Program-made: the position numbers and the translations under genes
In this document: piece by piece, positions 1 through 12,126 of the stretch
Layout: the number at the start of each line of letters is the position of its first letter
Numbering within the stretch: position 1 is the first letter of the stretch
The notes under the pieces: generated by a model
The model's database searches: none
What the model saw: only the letters and a program-made list of their open reading frames with translations
Told to the model about the DNA's origin: nothing
Origin: Apostichopus californicus
Lineage: Eukaryota; Echinodermata; Holothuroidea; Aspidochirotida; Stichopodidae
Direction: 5' to 3'
DNA length: 50,597 nt
Assembly: GCA_020650975.1 (NCBI GenBank)
Contig: JAIPMN010001987.1
Location: 1-50,597, forward strand

Positions 1-547
1 AAGTGTTAGGCCTAGCCTAAGCCAAGCTGTAAATACAACATGTACTAACATATATCATAGGCCTTTAGCCCAACGCTATACATTTAACTTAGTTATGCAC
101 CATAGACCAAGTTAAGGCCAATATACAGTACGTACTTACTAACTTAGGCTAGAACAATAAATACTAGACCTTTAGACAAATATTGGCTAGGGCTAGGTTT
201 TGTTTGATGTGTTCAATTTAGCAAAGTAGTTACTACTAGAATACTAGCCTAGGCCTAAATGCTGTACTAAACTGCCAGTACAGAGTCATGAAGCAAAGCA
301 ACTTAAGCCAGATAAGAAACTTGCAGATGAAGGCTAGCTGCTAAGGTATTTATTTTATAGAACTTTTAATGTTGCCACAAAATTGCAGCAACTAACAAGT
401 AACAATTAACATTGTATTGAATAACCATTGTTTTCACTAATTTTTCAACTTTGTAGGCTATGTTTATTTGCATTTTTCAGGAAAGACTCCAGTGGAGAAA
501 ATCTACCGTGAAACGACTATAGAGAAAAGTTTAGGCCTTTCTTGCAG
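1..547 (+). promoter_or_regulatory. ARL13B: ARL13B 5' flank and 5' UTR
   Basis: No protein-like frame is seen here. Positions 1-260 carry many TAGGCC, TAGCCTA and AGGCCTA words, which recur near the other gene starts of the window. A splice acceptor (pyrimidines then CAG) ends at 480, so 481-547 is read as 5' UTR in the first coding exon. An upstream non-coding exon and the promoter may therefore lie in 1-470 or outside the window; no clear TATA box or donor was identified. Confidence 0.4.
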
Positions 548-3500
548 ATGGCTTGCTGTTGTTCCTGTTTCAGGAAGAAAAAGAATGTTCCTAGAAGGTA
601 AAGCCTAAAGGCATTATATATGTGCTGTACATTATATGTCCCTTTAGTATGTTTTTAAAGTCTGTACATGTATTTTTTTTTGGCTGTATTTATGGATTAT
701 AGAAATGGAAAACTTAAAATCCGTCTCCAGGAATACAAGCAGATACCCATGTAAACAAGAGCAAATTTTTCTTTTTTAACATTATTATAAACATTTTTAG
801 TTACAATGCAATCTGAATTTGATGTAACAAACTAGTCATTCACCAGACAAACTCCAGAGCTGACTTTGGTTGCCAGAACAGCAATTTTTTTTTATCTCTG
901 ACGATCAGACGACTGTCACTACTGATTTATACCTTTTTATATCAAAATCACTGTGCGATAACTAATTTGCATGTGGTATCACCTAATGCATATTCATTTG
1001 CATATAATTTGAATAATCAATACAGTAATAGACAGTGCTCTCTTGCTGTTGACAAGTTTGTAAAATATATGATATGTAAAAAGTCCTTTTCAGAACCAAG
1101 CAAATAACTGATTTTAACAAGATGAATTTTTTCAGACTGTTTTATCAAGTTTCTTGCAATGGAATCTAATCTTAATATATAAGACATGGTGAGGAGATCC
1201 ATGGGTAATATGTGGTTTGCACAAACTGAATGAATACAGATTTTAGATACTATGTTTTAACATCAGTTCAGGTCATTAATAATGTTCATCATTTACCATG
1301 ATATACAAACCAGAGGACAGGTAGATTGTAGGTGTTGTATACTAAAGGCTAGTCTAAGGGAACTGTTCCTCAGAATTGCAGGTTATAACATTAGGGAATG
1401 TATACATTAGTGTTTGCAGTCTATGATTTTAATTTCCTAGAAAGTACTGAAAATGGTATCGCTTCAGTGTACACAAAACTGTTTAAATACATGTTTGCCT
1501 CTTAGTTTGAAGCATCTATGCTAGATAACTTCCCAGAATGCCTTGCGTACAGTTTGAACAGAGTAGGAGGAGCACAAGTTCAATCAATGACGTCGACATA
1601 CGAGTACAGGCAACTTTGCAAAACTGCAGAATACTGAAAGTCTGAGTATGAACTCAATACAAAGTCTGGTGCATTTACTGTCACAGTGTCACATATGTTT
1701 TCTTCTCGTATTTTGTCGTAGAAATGTCACGCTTCTTCTGGTCGGATTGGACAACGCCGGTAAGACGACTGCTTTGAAGGGAATACAAGGAGGTAAGCCA
1801 AAAGCGAGACTCAGTTACATACTTCTGCTAGTAAATAGTTTGAACAGTACAGTAGAAACTTGAGATATTAAAGAAGTTTTAACGAACATGTTCAAAGGGG
1901 CATTTCAGTCAATTCATACCATTGAATATTAACAACACACAGTTATATCCCCCAGGAAATAATTTAGTGTGTAATATAAGTGTTATTTGTGTATAGCTGC
2001 AAATAGGTTAATAGTTTGTTATTTATAAGAAACACTGGAATTCTGTGCACAAAACTGCAATCCTTTATACAGTATTTGTGACGCAATTTTCCGTAGCTTC
2101 ACAGAAGTGATTCCTTAATTGCCAATTACAAATTGTACATTTGTACTTATTGAATACCTAGAGGTAATTACTTTCAAGGATGTTGAAGAATCCTTTAAAT
2201 TACCTTTTTTTAATTTATTTTTATTTATAACAGTTTTTCATTGGTGATACATATCTAGGGCAGTATCTTAAATATTTAACCCCAACTTGTACATGCACTT
2301 CAAATGCAGAGGTATAACATATTCATTTCTTGTAGAAGGCAAAAGGAGTCCGTAGATGCATTTTTAATGACCTGTGTATGCGTGCGGTTAGAATACACAA
2401 GTGATTGTTGCTAATACCTCTGTAACAGTCAAGAGAGCTAAAATTCTTGTAACTATGGTTACAATTTAATCAGTTGAATGTGTGTTAAAATTAAAAGGAA
2501 TCACAAAGCCTCCAGCTTTCTGGTAGAGATGGTCGTTTGATATTAAAGTCTAGTAGGTCATCACAAAGTAACCTTGTAGCTTTGGACATATCTGTAGTTA
2601 GGAGAAGAAGATGTAATCATCTTTATTTAGTGATAAAGATCTCCTAAAAAGAGCTTTCCAGATACTGGAGGCTATTATCGATTTGTGACCTCGTAACAAA
2701 CAGTTTCATTCATTTGGCTAAAACAAGTAAGCCTGTTTATTGCTGTTCACATCCTCCGTTGTTTCTTCCTGCTCTAACAGAACCGTTAGACGACATCGCT
2801 CCGACTCTGGGTTACACGTACGTCGACCTTCAGTTGGATAACTTTGATATCAAGGTGTTCGACTTGGGAGGGGGTAAACGGATCCGAGGTATTTGGAAGA
2901 GCTACTATGCGGAGGTGCACGGCGTCATATTCGTGATCGACGCCTCGGCAGAGGAGAGACTCAGCGAATGCCAAGAGACGTTACAGATGGTCTTGAATCA
3001 GGACTATGTTAAAGGGAAGAGGGTTTTAATGTGAGTATCATGATGATCGTGAAGTCATAAACTCAATGTGTTAGCTTTCGAGTAACCTGTGTCATCAAGT
3101 CGTCGTGTGTGAGTGTGTATGAGGGTTTGTATGCAAGAGATGATAATTTTTACAAGCTGAACCAAAACCTTATGTAACAGGTTTTATTCTAAACTCGCAA
3201 TTTTTTTCTGTCACTGTCAGAATTTGGTTAGTTTTTAAAGTTAGTTTGGTAGTTTTGGCTTTGCGAGGTTCAAAGTTAACAATTTCAAAATCACCTATGA
3301 AAAGTCAATTTTGACCTGCAACAGTTAATAATTTTTTCTCCAGTGGCTCCTGGGACAACATGTTTTCTTCAAGTTTTTGAAAGTATGAGAATTATTCTCA
3401 GGATGGGACATGACTAGCCTGATTTAAAGATGACATTGTGGTCACTGTCACTATTCCAAAAGTAACATTTAGAAACATATTTGTTTTTAATGTATGCCAT

Positions 3501-6500
3501 GGTTGAAATATTTACCAATGACTTTGGAGATAATATAATGGTACCTCTGAGCTCAATGAAAGGCCTGCAATTTTTTTCTTGCTAATGGGAAACATTGATC
3601 TTGTGGGTAACATTCTAGTCCTCATTTTTTCATGAACATAGAAGAACTTTTCAAGAAATTCTTTTTGACTTTTTTTTCATTTTAGACTTGCCAACAAACA
3701 AGATAAAGAGGGTGCTCTTGATGAAATAGATATCTGCGATCAACTGGACCTGGAGACCATGGTCAATCAAAGCAAGTGTCCTTGTCGAGTGGTGAGTTGA
3801 ACGAAACCCTTCTCTTGTTTATTCCTTCCTTCAATTATTTCATTTAAGTAGGTTTATATGTTTGCCAACTTCATATCCACAATGAAATCCAACTGAATAT
3901 GAAGATAGTTTGGATTTGTAAAATTATAGCAATGTATAAAAAATTTCAACCATGTCATATTAAAATCGAGAAAAAAGTTTGTTCGTCAACAATAGTCCTA
4001 GACTGCAAGTAGGGTAAATTAAGCCTACCGGTATATATTTTTTGGCAGCCTGAAAAAATTCTCAAATGCTCCCTATTACTGCCTGCAGAGGTTTATAATA
4101 TGGGAGTTATGTTTGTAATCCAAACCATAAGTCAACTGAATGACAGAATGGAAATACATGGAAAGTTTGGGAAGTTTTTTTTATCTCGTTATTTGTAATT
4201 AATCAGCCTTTCGATGTTGTCGTGTATTTGTACATGACTAAAGGTTTCATGTAGAATCAATGAAACAAAAAAAATTACCGATCTTGTATGAACGTTTGAC
4301 TTAAACACTTATAGCAAACTGAACTTAACAGCAATGTAATGTCTTCAATTTTATCATCACAAGTATTGAGCTGCACAGACAATTGAATAACAGTTTAAAA
4401 AAAAGTGTTAATATAACACTAAAGAAACATAGGAACACTACTCTTGTATTGATAACCACAAAAGACAAAAGGCATTAATTTTGATTTCCATCTCGTTCAG
4501 GAAACGTGTTCTGCTATTCAGGGGTCAGGCAAGACGGTGGACAAATCTCTACGAGAAGGTTTTCGATGGCTGCTGAAAAACATATCGTCAGATTATGACG
4601 ATATTCAGATTCGAGTCGAGAAGGAATCAGCTCAAATGAAAGAAGCCGAGCAGGCCGCGAAGAAGGAAAGGCTGGATCGAGCAAGGAAGGCCAGAGAAGA
4701 GAGGTATGGAACTGACAAATAGTTTTATCAATTAGAATTTGGGAGGCGGGTGGGATGTGAGTACTTCTGATGGTACTTTGAAGTTGTACAACAGGCTTAT
4801 CAGATTTCCTCTGATTAACTGATGATGAGTTCTTTGGTTTTTTTTTCCTATCGTTCACTAGGGAGAAAAGAGAGGCAGCTGAGAGGAAGGCTAGAGGAGA
4901 AATAGAGGAAGAACCGCAAGATGAAGATGTCGGAGATCCATTTAAGAAAGTTGACGATAAATATTTTAAAGATCAGGTACGTTATCAACTTGTCTTGAAT
5001 GGGTTCACTTTTAAATTTGTCATATTTTCAAATCAGCATTTCTCAATTTTTTCTGTCCCACATAGTCACGACACAAACTTTCAGTGGTTTAATTGCACTG
5101 TTATCCAGAAAACAATCAAAACGACTGGATCAGAGATTTTGTATGAATAAGAGACCTTTAATAAAGCAAGATATTTTGACTTCAAGGGTATCAAGTTGTG
5201 CCAAATGTTGTACTCTGTGTAAATTATCATAAATAAAAAGACTGGAACTGCTTTAATCATGCTAAATAATTATTATTCTATGAGTATTTCCTCAAATTAA
5301 AGAAAACCCTTTTGTGTAAGACTAGCCTACAACTCGTTGTCATGACAATTTGATGGTCACCAATACTTTAAAGCATGTTACCTTAGCAACATTATGATTC
5401 CTACCATAGAAATATACTTCAGTGCAAATTATGTGTTAATTTATTAGGTTTATGTTCAAAACAAATATCAAACATTTGATTGGTAACCAATGCTTTAAAA
5501 GCAAATCTGCTGTCAACATCCAGAACAAATTGAAGAGAAATTTTGTTGCGATTCTTCTTTAAAGGAAAACAAAAGATCGGAGAAGAAAAGTCGAAAGAAG
5601 GAGAAGAACGGTGCTGTAGTTGTCGGGGTGGAGGAAAGCAAGGAGAACGGTCACGCCGAAGGACAAAAGAGCAACGGCCACAACGTCAAAAACGGTGACC
5701 AGACCTTTGCGAACGAGGGATTCCAGGCCGACGAAAATGACCGAAGAATCGACAAATCCCCCAGGGTGGTTGAAAACGGTGATTCTGCGGGATTAATCGG
5801 GAATGACACAGCTGTAGAGGCCAATGGAAGGACAGATCCGGACGGTAGCCACACAGTAGGAGAAAATTCTGTTCCAGTCGGTAGGTAGTCTTGTGAAAAA
5901 GGGGGGCAAAATGGGACTAAGAGAGATTTTTAACATCCAATGGTAATAGGATTTAGTGTGTGTGTGTCAGCATATAGAAACACCTGCATGTGAAAGTTGT
6001 ATATGATGGATGTACTCTGATCGGTTGTTCTAGGTGCTGAGAATGTGAACAGAATAATATGATACAGAACCTTGGAAATTTATTTGGTCTGCTAAAATTT
6101 GCATCAGGAATGTTTAAAATTAGGCGCTATCCTCCAACGTTTACTACAAATGAAACAATCAACGATTTATCGTTCTTACTAGAAATAGATATCATTCTAA
6201 AAAATTGTGTTGTTTTCGGTAAAAAGGAAGATGTCGTAATATATTTGTTATGCTCTCAGAAATAGAAAAAAGAAGCATCTGGAGTTAGAGCCAAGTTTTA
6301 GATCACGACACTGGTGTATTTTGGGTTCCAGGTCTTTCCGTTTCTCAGCTGTAACTAGCTGAAATATTTAACGTGAACTCTGTTCAAACACTTTTCACCC
6401 CATTTCCACAGGGTTTAAGTTGTCTGTTTTATATTTCATACTAATAATATCGAGACAGTGGTGAGAAATCAATGTAGAAATAACCCAACTGTTGTCTCTA

Positions 6501-7766
6501 TCTTTCACCCCCAACAGAGAAACCTAAGAAGAAGAAAAAGGGGAAGAAATTAAAAAAGAAGAATAAGGTCGGTCAGATGCCCGAAGATGGCACTGAGGAG
6601 GTAACTACTCCAAGTTCACCTCGACCTTTGACCACTCCAGCATGGGCTGCCCCAGCAGGTCAAAGGTCGCTATTACGAGCATCGCAGAGGCCTGCCCTTG
6701 AAACACTCCCGGAACAACACAGTCCAATGTCGTCATCGCTGCCCCCTATAGGGGGAGGTAAGAATTTCAGAAGAATTACAATAGGTCCTTGAATTTCGGT
6801 GGAGGCTTCTGAATTTATCGTGGGACTTGTTAAGGTCAAACTAGAAGATTTAAAGTGAAGCAAAAGGAAATCTGTTGCAGTTCTCGCAGGGATTAGAATT
6901 GAGTTTTGTGAGATGTTATAAGTGTCAAAGTTTTTATCTTTTTGCTCAGTGAGAATAACTTTTTCTAGCCATGGTGGTCTGTCTGTATAGTGGAATATTC
7001 ACTTGTTCTGTACTGCTTTCAAAATAGTCTGTGGCATTTAGCAATTGCTTGTTTCCTCATGTCATCCGTAAAAGGATCACTCATGACTTGTGTTTTTTGA
7101 GTAATGAGAAATATACTGGAAATCAAACAGTGAAGCTAATATCATAGCATGCAGAAAAGGAAAAATGCATACCCTTCTGGCATGGCCAAATTTATTTGGT
7201 CTGCTGAGCTAAAGAGATTTATTGAGAGGTAAGCTATACCCACAGAGAAATATGTCTTAAGGGCTGCCACCCGTGCATTTATTTCAGACATTTTGGGTAG
7301 AAAATGAAGCCCTTTCTTGCCCTGTCCCACCACCCCTATAGCTTCCTTTATTACTCTTGTTTTACAATTTCCTGTTGTTATGTCACTGGTTGCTTGCATA
7401 ATGATCATAAACTTCAAAGATACATAAAAGTTTTTGAAATCCCTTTACCTTCCACTTTCTGGATTTGTGTTAAGTGGATCTCAGTACACTCCTTAACCTT
7501 ACAACAAACAATATGTAAGGGGCTTTCATTATAATGCCACCTTCAACGAACCTTATAAAACATGTAATAGATTTTGCAATTGTTTGTGTATGGCTGCTAA
7601 CATCCTTTGTAGATTTACTGTTGTATAAAGGTCCTTGATAACTATGAAGTTATCTCATATCCTTTCTCCATCTCATTCAGGTCCAAATAGAGGCAGAGCG
7701 CTTCCAGAGATCAGACCCACCGGAGCCAAACCCAACAGCGAAGAGGACGAAGGGGTCATAACGTGA
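548..7766 (+). CDS. ARL13B: ADP-ribosylation factor-like protein 13B (ciliary GTPase), complete, 9 coding exons
   Basis: Exons joined in phase: 548-597, 1722-1792, 2781-3030, 3686-3791, 4501-4703, 4862-4976, 5565-5880, 6518-6757, 7681-7766 (TGA). The product is about 478 aa; human ARL13B is 428. The N-terminus MACCCSCF has a cysteine cluster as expected for palmitoylation. GTPase motifs: G1 GLDNAGKT (25-32), G3 FDLGGG (67-72), G4 NKQD (127-130), G5 CSAI (162-165). The third G of FDLGGG replaces the catalytic Gln of Arf proteins, a known family trait. [12 protein letters not shown] follows, including the Arg that corresponds to a human Joubert-syndrome position. A charged coiled coil spans exons 5-6, exon 7 is Asn/Gly/Glu-rich and low complexity, exon 8 starts Lys-rich and then becomes Pro-rich. 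The end EEDEGVIT resembles the human DAHDVIS terminus. Known role: ciliary membrane protein and ARL3 GEF, needed for Hedgehog signalling. The RVxP ciliary motif is not evident; KVGQMP lies at about its place. Confidence 0.95.
5377..5390 (+). promoter_or_regulatory. X-box-like (RFX) motif in ARL13B intron 6
   Basis: GTTACCTTAGCAAC fits the RFX X-box pattern GTNRCC-N2-RGYAAC exactly. It lies in the 588-base intron between exons 6 and 7. The exact palindrome TTGTCATGACAA is at 5337-5348, about 30 bases upstream. RFX factors drive ciliary genes from X-boxes, usually promoter-proximal, so an intronic site is suggestive only. Confidence 0.35.
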
Positions 7767-8046
7767 TGGAATCCGTGATGAAACTCTTTTTGCTAGCGGT
7801 GGTGGCGAACACCATCATGAAGATGCAGACATTGGTGCAGAGGTGCAATAGATCGATTGGGTCACATGACCACTGTTGAATTGTGGGATTGAAGGATGGC
7901 TATAATACAAGTCTGAGGATAACAGATCGGATTGTCTGTTCGCTAACGTCATCGCATGGTGACTACGTGACGGGTTGTTTTACAACCTAAGTGGCGAAAA
8001 CGTTATCTCTATCTCGCTGTTGTCATTCATAGGATAGAAGTGAAGT

Positions 8047-8052
8047 AATAAA
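8047..8052 (+). terminator. Candidate ARL13B polyadenylation signal
   Basis: AATAAA lies 281 bases after the ARL13B stop codon, with no intervening AATAAA seen. This would give a short 3' UTR ending near 8070. Confidence 0.45.
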
Positions 8053-8069
8053 ACTGGTTGGATTATACG

Positions 8070-11000
8070 GTCAAAGATCATCCGTGTTGGCCACCAAATA
8101 TTTATGAAAATAATACCTTTTTCTTGAGTTTATGGATATTCATGTATCTTAGTGGCGATCTAACTGATGGTGAATTAGCAGCTATGCAGTGTCAGAGACA
8201 TGAAATAACAGGTTTCAGAAGTAGGCTGAACAGATATATTTTACTAGCCAAAGATAGTGAAATTACACACTGTCTGTTTGAGAGAAATCTCTCCTCATCT
8301 TCATCTTCATCTTTGCTTGAGCGCATTATGGACATACAACACTCATTGTTAGTTTTAGTATACCGCCATCGTTGTCGTTTGAAATGGATTTTCCATCGAG
8401 GACAGTACAGATCGTCAAAAGCTGAAAAATGACATCGGGATGGTAATGGGAGCCGGGGTTGGGGGTGGGAGTGGGGTTATAGTAAGCGTCCTTCCTCAGT
8501 TCCACATATAAAGAATGTGATAATATTGTATTCATCTGGCCTAAGTTACTTTTATTGTGCATCTCACTACAGTACCATGTTCACTGGTGCCTTTCATAAA
8601 GTTACACACTATGTGGCATTGTAACACTATTTTGTCTCATATTTACAAGTATTAATGATGATTTTTCAAACTTATTTTGACAAAACAAAGGATATAGTTT
8701 TTCTACCCAGGTTTGTTGGTCAAAGGTCATTGGTACCGGCCACAAAATTTGAGAACTCTCTGAAATTTCTAAACGATTTTAAAAACTCTTTACTAGAGTT
8801 TTTGCACCTTTAAAATTATTTTGATATGTTGAGGAGTGGGGTAGATTATTAAATTTGCACATGGGAGAAGATGTCCTGAGGCTGGTTCTAACAAAACTGT
8901 TTGTTGAAATTTGAGCAAGTAGGTGACAATGATTGGAACTTCTAAGCATATATATTTGAGATCAAATATTAATGACCTTTAAATATATTTCTTTTAATTA
9001 GGCACAAAAAAATTGATCAATTAAAGGAAATACATACACCAACCATTATCTTTTGTCTTTGAGAAAGAGATAACTGTCATGAACAACTTCGCCAGCTTAG
9101 AAAAATCTTAGTTCATTTGGGAGATCTCGCAGTTTTAACGTGTTTGCACACACAAGGCAGGAGACTTGATCAAGTCTAAATGTGTTACCATCAAGCCACA
9201 GGGACTTCAATTTATTATGTTTTTATTTAATTAAATAATTAATTTATAATATTTACTTTCTGTAATGGAGATGGAGTTTTACAAACGCTGAATCTAAAAT
9301 ATGGAACCTCTTAACATGAGCTGATCATGGCATTGGTTTCAGTGTTAAAACTGTTAACATTCTACCTTGACAATATGAAAAGTAAGAAAAATGGCAGCTG
9401 ACAGGCACAACTTTTAAGCTAGGTTACTCTCAAATTGAAGGAGACTTTTCTTAGCTGTTTGGAGGAAGTATCCTTCGAAAATATGTGACTCATAGTAACC
9501 AATCGAATATTTGGGATTTGTGTCCCCTTTAAGAGAGAATTTGGGCTACCTCAGACACAGAAATGTGAGAGATGTTCAAATTGTACCTCAAATATATGTA
9601 AACTTTTTAACTGGTTAGTTTTAAATATCACAATTCAGGGTAATATATTTTGTGTTCACCTTAAATCTTTTTTTAAAGTTTTTTAACTTAACATATATAT
9701 ATATCTGATTGAAGAGTAATGTTTGTACTTTTAGTCTTACACCAGAAGGTCAAGATATATTCATTCTTAACTATTGAAAGTTTTTCAGAAGGTCCGGGGC
9801 TAAGAAGTTGCAATATCTGATTGTACAGGTTGTATACAAGGAATGATTAAAGATTCCATTGCCAAATAAAAAGTTACACTTTCATATCTATGACTTTTTG
9901 TCTTTTCATGAGTTTTGTCTTCTTGTTACATGAATTTGACTGTAACTACATCAGGGAGCTCTGATTTAAGGCATGTTTACTGAGAGATATAACAGAGCAA
10001 GTTTCTGGTTGATAGGAAGATGAGTAAAAAGGGGACAAGGGGAGGCATTGAAAGGGGAGGGCAGGAATTGCAACGGGTATGGTATGAACAGCTAATGTTG
10101 ATTCACCAGCATCCCCCATTCCCAATGCACCAGCCTCATTCCAACTCCCCCTGCCCCCCTCCAATCCTCATGAAACCATTGATTATGCTACTGAGTAAGG
10201 CAGAAAGTGGAAAACCTATAGTGACCAGGTTTTGCATTCCTTATACTTGCCAGAAAATTCTCATGACAGTCTCATGGATTCTAGTGGCATCTCTATATGA
10301 CTATTAAAACCAATTCTAGTAACCTTTAACGTGCTAAAATGTAGGGATAATACCGATAACCTTTAATGATTTTGTTTCTTTCTAGACTTTGAAGATTATA
10401 CAAAAGTTAATATTCTTTAACCTGACCCACAACCACATATGGCTCACTGTGATGGGGCAGTAATACTTTCCATATATGTGGATAGATCCTACACCATTTA
10501 ACCTGGACAAATAGAGGAAGTAAACTAGAGTATTGCATAAAGAAAACAAGGGGAGGAGTGGAGGTGGTTACGGTCCTTGGTCAATATTGAAGGTGAGCTG
10601 ATGGCCTAGTAAAAATAAATTGGGGCCTGGACAGTATCTTGGACAGAGGCTAGACTGGCAGGTAGATACGAGTTGTGCCGTATGTGACACTTCACACGTA
10701 CTTTAGTTACTTTTAAAATAAACGGGAGAATCCGGCCGGTGAAAGATGGGACATATTCCGTCCATGGGCAAAGAGAGAGAGAGTAACATCCAATAGTTAT
10801 TAAAGTTCACACGGCTTCCCATATGTAACTTTACGTATTGTATACAACGTTCAATCAAAGGTTGACTATGTTGCACAAGTGAAAGCTATCTTCAAATTGT
10901 TCAAATGTTTACATTTCGTCGCTACGAACGCTACAGTACTGTATCTGGGGTATGCGAGGACGTTTTTTTCATTTGATTGAGTTTTCAAGCTCCAAATGTG

Positions 11001-12119
11001 ATGTCATTAAAGAGAATAGTAAGTTTCTTCAAACAGATTAAACAATAACCTCAAAAGTGGCTGAGCTGCGATAACCTGCTGTTAATAAGTTGCTACATTG
11101 TTCACTGGTTACGTTTAGGTTAGGCTAACCGAGTCTAACTTAATCTAAGCCTAGGCTAGGCCTAACGTTAGGTATAGCTGAGGCATAAAATTGTAAAGTT
11201 GTAGGGTACTTATCTCTACACACTGATGCAGTAGACCCATGCATGGTGATACTATAGATCTTTTAGAGTTCCTTCTCTATAATGGAGCTCTAGGTAAGAC
11301 TACAATAGGCTTCACGTTAGTCCAAGTAACAGTGATGCCATGTAATTCAGATTCCAAAAAGCAATTTAAAATAGGTTAGGCTATAGCTGTTGTGGTAGCA
11401 TACGCCCATTAAAGCCCCATTGACTTACACACTAAATCAAAAAGTGATGTGGCCTCTAAGTCTAGATAGAAAATCTCACTAGCTAAACGCTACCCATCAC
11501 CGGATAGCTGACAAGTTGGCCTTTCATGGCACCATCAATTTTCCGTATCATAACCGTGCAGATTTTTTGCTCTCCGACCGGAAGTTTTCGTCATTTGTAA
11601 AAAAACCTATTCACTCAGTAGTTAACAATTTTCGTATGCTGCTCCTGGGAGGCCTAAAGGGGTCTAAAATTGCCTCAATTGACCCAATCTTTGCACCACA
11701 TACATGTACTTCCATTCATGCTCTTCTTGTGTGGATAAGTTGGTTCCATGGGTGTTGTGCATGAGCATTTATAAAGTTAGCTAACTAGGCCTTGGCTAGA
11801 TTTATTGAAGTAACTGTGACAAACTTCCTGGAGTAAAGGAAGGTTTAGCCAGTCAACATATGTTGTAACTTCAATCAAACGGTATGTTGAGATAGGGACA
11901 AGATATGGAGACAGGGTTTCATCTAACACTGGATTTTTTCTTCTTTAATATAAGTTTATCTACCACCGGATTATATCTTTAGACAAATACTCTATAGAAA
12001 GATTACATCAAGGAAATGTACAAAGAATACTATATTATGACAACATGAAACAGGTCAAGCAGAACTTCCTAACTTTTATTTTACTTTGTTTGTTTGTCTG
12101 TAATCTTCATTTTTTGCAG
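8070..12119. other. Intergenic region between ARL13B and the first ECT2L coding exon
   Basis: I see no convincing coding exon. It holds a G-rich tract (8448-8476), AT-rich blocks near 9200-9260, and short open frames near 10020-10307 and 11516-11764 that have no recognisable family. At 11105-11175 there is a cluster of TAGGCTA/GCCTAGG words including the 13-bp palindrome GGTTAGGCTAACC (11118-11130). Because the first ECT2L coding exon is preceded by a splice acceptor at 12118-12119, the ECT2L promoter and a non-coding first exon probably lie here, perhaps near 10700-11300. Confidence 0.4.
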
Positions 12120-12126
12120 AGTTAAA

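Noticed and set aside
4514..4858. Minus-strand open frame of 114 codons
   Set aside because: It is the antisense shadow of ARL13B exon 5 and the following intron.
11516..11764. 82-codon plus-strand frame upstream of ECT2L
   Set aside because: No family, no splice link to ECT2L exon 1, and a composition near random; possibly a transposon remnant but unsupported.
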